A DNA stretch of 64,000 bases from Gammaproteobacteria bacterium (GTDB lineage: Bacteria > Pseudomonadota > Gammaproteobacteria > Steroidobacterales > Woeseiaceae). Location of the stretch: assembly GCA_029863125.1 (NCBI GenBank), contig JAOTWB010000002.1:1-64000 (forward strand), written 5' to 3'. Position 1 is the first letter of the stretch; the number at the start of each line of letters is the position of its first letter. The notes beneath the pieces are model-generated. The model worked only from the letters and a program-made list of their open reading frames with translations, was not told where the DNA came from and ran no database searches. This document shows positions 59,797 through 64,000 of this stretch, piece by piece. The translations under genes and the position numbers were made by a program.

Positions 59797-60827
59797 TGTC
59801 CGGCTCCTTACTAGGGATTCAACACACCAAGCATAACTCCCGGCTTGGGCTAAAACTAGCGATGCTCGTGCTGATACTGCCGGGCCCTCCGGTGCTGGCG
59901 GGCTGGCTCGGTGAGACTCGCGACATGATGGGGACCGAGGTCAGCGTTTTTCTTTGGAGCGAAGACCCTCAAGTGGGCGAGCAGGCGCTGGCTGCTGTTT
60001 TCGACGAAGCGGCCCGCATCGATCGCCTTATGAGTACCTACAAGGATGACAGCGAAATCTCGAGAATCAATCGCCTGGCGGCGAACACCCCGGTGCAGGT
60101 AGGGGAAGAGCTGTCGCAGCTCATTCAGCGATCCCTCGACATCTCGATTCTGACACTCGGCGCATTCGATATAACGTACGACAGCGTCGGCCAGCACTAC
60201 GATTTCCGGTCGCGACGCCGACCCGACTCCATGACGGTCGAGTCGGAGCGGGGGAATATAGACTACCGTTTCGTCGAGCTCGACAAAGCAGCGGGGACAA
60301 TCGCGTTCGCCCAGCAAGGTGTAAGAATCAATCTTGGCGGTATTGCGAAAGGTTACGTCGTCGAGCGAGGCGTCGATATTCTACGTCGCCACGGCGTGGA
60401 AAATGCGATCGTCACGGCAGGCGGTGATTCACGGCTGCTCGGCGATCGGCGCGGTCGACCGTGGATGGTAGGCATTCGGGACCCCAGGAACGATGGCCAG
60501 GTGGCCATTTCGGTACCGTTGGTGGACGAGGCCATCTCGACATCGGGTGACTATGAGCGCTATTTCGACGAAGATGGGATCCGTTATCATCACATCATCC
60601 AGCCGCGAACGGGTCAACCGGCAAGTGGCGTTCAAAGCGCAACGGTAATTGGCCCGGATGCGGTCATTACCGACGCCTTGTCGACGTCGGTCTTCGTCAT
60701 GGGTGTCAAAGACGGGCTTACGCTTATCGCCACGTTGCCTGACTACGACAGTATCGTTATTGATTCCGAAAGCCGGGTTTATTATTCCGACGGGCTGCAA
60801 CAGCCGACCGCGGAAGATTTCGACTAG
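59787..60827 (+). CDS. apbE: FAD:protein FMN transferase
   Basis: 346 aa. After a hydrophobic leader (AMLVLILPGPPVLA, residues 25-38) come MMGTEVSVFLW, FDEAARIDRLMSTYKDDSEISRINRLA, LGAFDITYDSVG, VRINLGGIAKGYVVERG near residue 178, AIVTAGGDSRLLG near 208, ISTSGDYERYF near 250 and the metal-binding HHIIQPRTGQPASGVQSATVIGPDAVITDALSTSVFVMG. It transfers FMN from FAD to a Thr of target proteins in the periplasm. The start is uncertain: ATG 59787 overlaps divergent lemA; ATG 59862 is inside the leader. No Nqr/Rnf targets are seen nearby. Confidence 0.94.
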   Translation: MKSLSGSLLGIQHTKHNSRLGLKLAMLVLILPGPPVLAGWLGETRDMMGTEVSVFLWSEDPQVGEQALAAVFDEAARIDRLMSTYKDDSEISRINRLAANTPVQVGEELSQLIQRSLDISILTLGAFDITYDSVGQHYDFRSRRRPDSMTVESERGNIDYRFVELDKAAGTIAFAQQGVRINLGGIAKGYVVERGVDILRRHGVENAIVTAGGDSRLLGDRRGRPWMVGIRDPRNDGQVAISVPLVDEAISTSGDYERYFDEDGIRYHHIIQPRTGQPASGVQSATVIGPDAVITDALSTSVFVMGVKDGLTLIATLPDYDSIVIDSESRVYYSDGLQQPTAEDFD

Positions 60828-60843
60828 CTAAGAAATCCGACGA

Positions 60844-60868
60844 ATGTCGCTGAAAGGCGACGTATTTT
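60844..60868 (+). terminator. possible terminator after apbE
   Basis: ATGTCGC (60844-60850), a 6-nt loop TGAAAG, then GCGACGT (60857-60863), pairing over 7 bp with one wobble, followed by ATTTTCG. The T-run is short, so termination may be weak. Confidence 0.4.
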
Positions 60869-61021
60869 CGCTTCAAATTCAGTTTCATACGCCTATCATT
60901 GTATGATGACGCCGGGCGAATGAATGAGGCGCCGGCAACCATTTAACGTAATCCCGGACGCCCGTGCGGCCTGCCTGTCCGCCAGCACCGCCCGTCATTA
61001 TGTCTAGGAAATACGGGCATT

Positions 61022-61037
61022 TGTGACGATTATCACG
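61022..61037. promoter_or_regulatory. candidate CRP/Vfr-type site
   Basis: TGTGA-CGATTA-TCACG matches the CRP consensus TGTGA-N6-TCACA at nine of ten conserved positions. It is about 100 nt upstream of the TlpA-gene ATG. A CRP-family regulator is not encoded in the window, so this rests on match and position only. Confidence 0.4.
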
Positions 61038-61138
61038 GCCCGGAACCGCGTCGACTGTCACCATTCACGATTGCCGAGGTGTGGCCGGGCACGTTATACA
61101 GCGGATGGAACCGGGCTCGTAGAAGAAGGAAGAGACGA

Positions 61139-61636
61139 ATGAATATCAGAAACTCGATGGTTGCTCTTTTGGCTTGCGTCTTTGCAACAAGCATCCTCGC
61201 GTCGTCGGGCCTCGAAGGACAGCAGGCGCCCGATTTCGCGCTCAAGAGCTCATCGGGTGAAAACCTCCGGCTTTCGGAATACCGCGGCGACGTTGTGATG
61301 ATCAACTTCTGGGCGACCTGGTGCGGCCCTTGTCGCCAGGAGATGCCATTACTCGACGAACTGTATGCGCGCTACCAGCGCGTGGGATTCAATCTGCTCG
61401 GCGTCAATATCGACGATGACTCCAGGCGCGCAATGAAGATGATTGATGAGCTCGGGGTGAGCTTTCCGGTGCTGTTCGACTCGCGCAAGGAAGTCAGCGA
61501 ACTGTACGAGGTAGAAGCCATGCCCGTGACGGTCCTCATTGATCGAGAGGGAAATGTCCGCCACGTGCACCATGGCTACAAGCCCGGGTACGAACAGAAA
61601 TACCTGGATCAGATTCGCTCATTGTTAAGAGAGTAA
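61139..61636 (+). CDS. exported TlpA-family thiol-disulfide oxidoreductase
   Basis: 165 aa from the ATG at 61139 (GGAAGAG 5 nt upstream; the frame is open further upstream without a good start). Signal peptide to about residue 20. TlpA/ResA thioredoxin fold with QAPDFALKSSSGENLRLSEYRGDVV, active site FWATWCGPCRQEMP (WCxxC, CGPC) near 62 and AMPVTVLIDREGNVRHVH with cis-Pro near 130. It would reduce disulfides in the periplasm. It leads a run with the next two genes (gap 4 and 3 nt). Confidence 0.93.
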   Translation: MNIRNSMVALLACVFATSILASSGLEGQQAPDFALKSSSGENLRLSEYRGDVVMINFWATWCGPCRQEMPLLDELYARYQRVGFNLLGVNIDDDSRRAMKMIDELGVSFPVLFDSRKEVSELYEVEAMPVTVLIDREGNVRHVHHGYKPGYEQKYLDQIRSLLRE

Positions 61637-61640
61637 CGCT

Positions 61641-62240
61641 GTGACCAAGACACTTATCAGCCTGGCGGCAATCGCAATGCTCTTGTTCAGCATCTCTGTG
61701 GTAGCACAGGAAGACATAGCTCCGTTGAATGCCGATACGGCAATGGCCGACGCAATGAGTGTGCAGGCCGCTAAGTCAGAATCGCGCGAGCGGTTTCGCA
61801 GTCTTGACCAGGACGTGCAGACGTTGAAAAAGGAGGTTCTGGACCTTAACCGGGACCTGTTCCTTCTGGAGGAAGAACTGTTGTTTCCTGCAAACTCGCA
61901 GGTTGCATTCTTCGTTTCCATGGACGTCGGCGAATATTTTGAGCTCGACTCCATCAACATCAAGATTGACGGTAAGGAAGTTGCCAACTATCTGTACACG
62001 GCGCGGGAGACGGATGCGTTGATTCGCGGCGGCGTGCATCGTGTGCATATGGCGAACCTGAAAACCGGCGATCATGAACTGATCGCGGTTTTCACAGGGA
62101 AAGGCCCTCACGTTCGCGACTATCGTCGCGGCGCAACCCTGAACTTTGAAAAAGGTATCGGTGCCAAATATCTCGAACTGGAAATCACCGACCGCGTCAA
62201 GAAGCAGCAGCCGGAATTTGTCATCAAGGAATGGGAGTGA
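61641..62240 (+). CDS. exported coiled-coil protein of unknown function
   Basis: 199 aa from a GTG, 4 nt after the TlpA stop. Signal peptide (MTKTLISLAAIAMLLFSISVVA), short coiled coil (about 42-72, with LDQDVQTLKKEVLDLNRDLFLLEEEL), then a beta-rich domain (about 75-190) with FELDSINIKIDGKEVANYLY and GGVHRVHMANLKTGDHELIAVFTG. Similar proteins are often misnamed as AraC regulators in automatic annotation; there is no DNA-binding motif. It probably works with the adjacent TPR protein in the periplasm (inference). Confidence 0.82.
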   Translation: MTKTLISLAAIAMLLFSISVVAQEDIAPLNADTAMADAMSVQAAKSESRERFRSLDQDVQTLKKEVLDLNRDLFLLEEELLFPANSQVAFFVSMDVGEYFELDSINIKIDGKEVANYLYTARETDALIRGGVHRVHMANLKTGDHELIAVFTGKGPHVRDYRRGATLNFEKGIGAKYLELEITDRVKKQQPEFVIKEWE

Positions 62241-62243
62241 TCT

Positions 62244-64000
62244 TTGCCTTCAGGTCGCTTACTACTTAGGTGCCTATATCTCCTGCTGGCGCTGCAAGCG
62301 GCGACGCAGGCCGTTCAGGCAGCCGCCGACGGTCGTGACCCGATCGTGGTAAAGGACCCGCATTATGGCGAGGTCCTTTTCTACTTCTACCAGGAAGACT
62401 ATTTCCCCGCGATCGTTCGCCTGCTCGCGGCGAGGGAAAATCAGCAGCTCGATGATCATGCCAATGAAGCCGAGCTGCTGCTCGGTGGCATGTATCTTTC
62501 CTACGGCCATCACCTCGAGGCGGCCGATATTTTCGAGCGCCTGCTGGCCGACAACGTTGCCCCGGAAATTCGCGATCGAACCTGGTTCTTCCTGGCAAAA
62601 ATTTGGTACCAGCGCGGGTACATCGACAAGTCTCGAGAAGCGCTAAGCTACATCGAACGGGAGCTTCCGGAGAATCTACAGCGCGAAGCACTGATGCTCG
62701 AGGCACAGATTCTGATCGCGGCCGGCGACTACGATGCCGCGATCGCCAGGTTACAGAACTGGAAAGGCAGAACCGAGTGGGCAAGCTATGCCAAGTTCAA
62801 TCTCGGCGTGGCACTGGTCCGCCAGGGTCGCGTTGACGAAGCAGCACGACTGCTGGATGACCTCGGTAACCTGGACCCTTACAACGACGAACTTACGTCG
62901 CTGCGTGACAAAGCGAACCTCGCGTTGGGTTATGCACTGCTGCAGGACGGTCAGGCACGAGCCGCGAAAGCACCGTTGCAGCGTGTTCGACTCGAAGGTC
63001 CTTTTTCCAACAAGGCGCTGCTGGGCGTTGGCTGGGCCGACGCTGAAATGGACGACTATCAGCGCGCCCTGGTGCCGTGGATGGAGCTGCGTAGCCGCAA
63101 CCTGCTCGATTCAGCGGTGCAGGAATCCATGCTGGCGATACCCTATGCCATGGCAAAACTCGAATCCATCAGCCAGGCCGCGGACCATTATCTGAATGCG
63201 ATAGAAGCGTTTTATGAAGAGATGAATCGCCTGGACCGGACGATTCAGCACATCGAGTCGGGCCTGTTCTTCGACAATTTCGTCAACGACGATCCGCTCG
63301 ACAGCGCCGGCTGGTATTGGCACCTCGAGGAATTGCCCGAGGGCCTGGAGGCCAGGTACCTGTTTCACCTGCTGGCGACACACGAGTTCCAGGAGGGCCT
63401 CAAGAACTATAGGGACCTGAGCTATCTGCATCGAAATCTCGATGAGTGGCAGATGAATGTCGCTGTATACGGCAACATGCTCGAGACCCGCAAGGAGGCC
63501 TATGCGATTCGTCTGCCGCGTGTTCAGGATGCTCTGGCGCGCGCAGATCTCGACGACATGGTGAGCCGCAAGCTCGAATTCGATTCGACGTTGAACAACA
63601 TCGAAGAGAGCCGCGACTGGCTGGCGCTGGCGAGCCGATCCGAATTCGACATGTGGGGCGAGATTACGAGTCTCGAACGCACGCCGGTATTGACCGCCGA
63701 TATTCCGGAAGCTGACGAAGTAGGCGATAAGATCAGCCTGTTGAAAGGCGTGCTGCAGTGGAACCTCGAACGCGACTTCGGCGACCGTCTTTGGCGTATT
63801 CGCCGCAACGTTCACCAGACTGGTGAAGCGCTCGTGGCGACGCAGCGTTCCCGACGTCAAATTGACCAGACGATGCGGCTCGAACCACTGAGGTTCGATG
63901 AGCTCAGCAACCGCGTCTATAGTCTGGCGCCGCGAATTGAAGGCACAAAAATGCGAGTGGAAGACGCACTCTCGAAGCAGCGTGCATTCCTGCAATCCAT
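62244..64000 (+). CDS. exported TPR-repeat protein, 3' end outside the window
   Basis: At least 585 aa from a TTG at 62244, 3 nt after the previous stop and with GGGAG about 6 nt upstream; it remains open to the window end. N-terminal signal peptide (LLLRCLYLLLALQAATQAVQA). Helical repeats follow: FYFYQEDYFPAIVRLLAARENQQLDDHANEAELLLGGMYLSYGHHLEAADIFERLL, then QREALMLEAQILIAAGDYDAAIARL and FNLGVALVRQGRVDEAARLLDDL. The later part is helical with few landmarks. It is probably a periplasmic scaffold encoded with the TlpA and coiled-coil proteins. The stop is not seen. Confidence 0.85.
   Translation, partial: MPSGRLLLRCLYLLLALQAATQAVQAAADGRDPIVVKDPHYGEVLFYFYQEDYFPAIVRLLAARENQQLDDHANEAELLLGGMYLSYGHHLEAADIFERLLADNVAPEIRDRTWFFLAKIWYQRGYIDKSREALSYIERELPENLQREALMLEAQILIAAGDYDAAIARLQNWKGRTEWASYAKFNLGVALVRQGRVDEAARLLDDLGNLDPYNDELTSLRDKANLALGYALLQDGQARAAKAPLQRVRLEGPFSNKALLGVGWADAEMDDYQRALVPWMELRSRNLLDSAVQESMLAIPYAMAKLESISQAADHYLNAIEAFYEEMNRLDRTIQHIESGLFFDNFVNDDPLDSAGWYWHLEELPEGLEARYLFHLLATHEFQEGLKNYRDLSYLHRNLDEWQMNVAVYGNMLETRKEAYAIRLPRVQDALARADLDDMVSRKLEFDSTLNNIEESRDWLALASRSEFDMWGEITSLERTPVLTADIPEADEVGDKISLLKGVLQWNLERDFGDRLWRIRRNVHQTGEALVATQRSRRQIDQTMRLEPLRFDELSNRVYSLAPRIEGTKMRVEDALSKQRAFLQS

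Larger units (their letters stand above)
60828..61138. other. 311-nt intergenic region between apbE and the TlpA gene
   Basis: No credible ORF. It contains a stem-loop with a T-run soon after apbE (60844-60868), a short inverted repeat ATCAT-tgt-ATGAT near 60896, and a CRP-like site at 61022-61037 followed by about 100 nt before the TlpA ATG. It is likely to carry the end of the apbE transcript and the promoter of the next operon. No RNA gene is recognised. Confidence 0.6.

Noticed and set aside
63111-63995. 294-codon minus-strand frame at the right end
   Set aside because: It is antisense to the exported TPR gene, which has signal peptide, ribosome site, tight spacing and repeats.
1-64000. 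tRNA, rRNA, insertion sequences, integrases
   Set aside because: None was recognised in any intergenic stretch, nor any transposase-like frame.

Overview
The window looks like chromosomal DNA of a free-living, aerobic, heterotrophic gammaproteobacterium, possibly a marine Woeseiaceae/Steroidobacterales-like lineage. This is inferred from gene content and high-GC codon use, not from a marker gene. No rRNA, tRNA, CRISPR array, insertion sequence or phage gene is visible. Coding density is very high, with many 4-nt start/stop overlaps and convergent genes that abut or overlap.

Layout. 1-3017 (minus): a small, visibly AT-richer surface-glycoconjugate-like operon (flippase-like membrane protein, hexapeptide acyltransferase, methyltransferase, VOC protein, start of another gene). 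3123-9063: a catabolic block (omega-amino acid:pyruvate aminotransferase, CoA-acylating (methyl)malonate-semialdehyde dehydrogenase, MBL-fold hydrolase, M20 peptidase) divergent from a PuuR-like XRE-cupin regulator, with an inverted repeat between them; best read as beta-alanine/omega-amino acid degradation. 9161-16194: ilvE, hemN, heme A synthase, an FMN-dependent alpha-hydroxy acid dehydrogenase, a cold-shock protein, two small conserved proteins and a redoxin. 16291-20242: acetoacetyl-CoA synthetase, a thioesterase and glpK.

20242-35087 is the most interesting part. It is a one-directional run, starting in a TGATG overlap with glpK and ending at a clear rho-independent terminator (35120-35147). 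It encodes a Ser/Thr kinase with four C-terminal zinc ribbons, a PP2C phosphatase, a Gly/Ser-repeat lipoprotein, a second lipoprotein, a membrane kinase with periplasmic TPRs, an FHA-like/PEGA/SUMF1 membrane protein, a small acidic exported protein, an ExbB/TolQ/MotA-type channel subunit, an FHA protein with an Hsp70-like N-terminus, two single-pass coiled-coil vWA proteins sharing an Asp-containing membrane motif, and an OmpA-family protein. I propose a phospho-signalling-controlled, ion-driven envelope machine in which the vWA proteins take the ExbD/MotB position. I know of no described system with this make-up.

35215-44478: phhB, a threonine dehydratase, an orphan ParA, a Cys-rich small protein, then ilvB divergent from an ilvH-proB-proA-glpD operon. 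44475-48397: a decayed TonB-dependent receptor, a patatin/BamA-like outer-membrane protein, a small unknown and a RIO/WaaP-like kinase. 48501-59796: a large AAA-TM-P-domain-WD40 fusion, an MFS-PlsC fusion, an EexN-like lipoprotein, an MscS channel, a SYLF protein and a LemA-M48 protease pair. 59787-64000: ApbE, then a TlpA thioredoxin, an exported coiled-coil protein and an exported TPR protein that runs off the window. The only gene-free stretch over 300 bases is 60828-61138.
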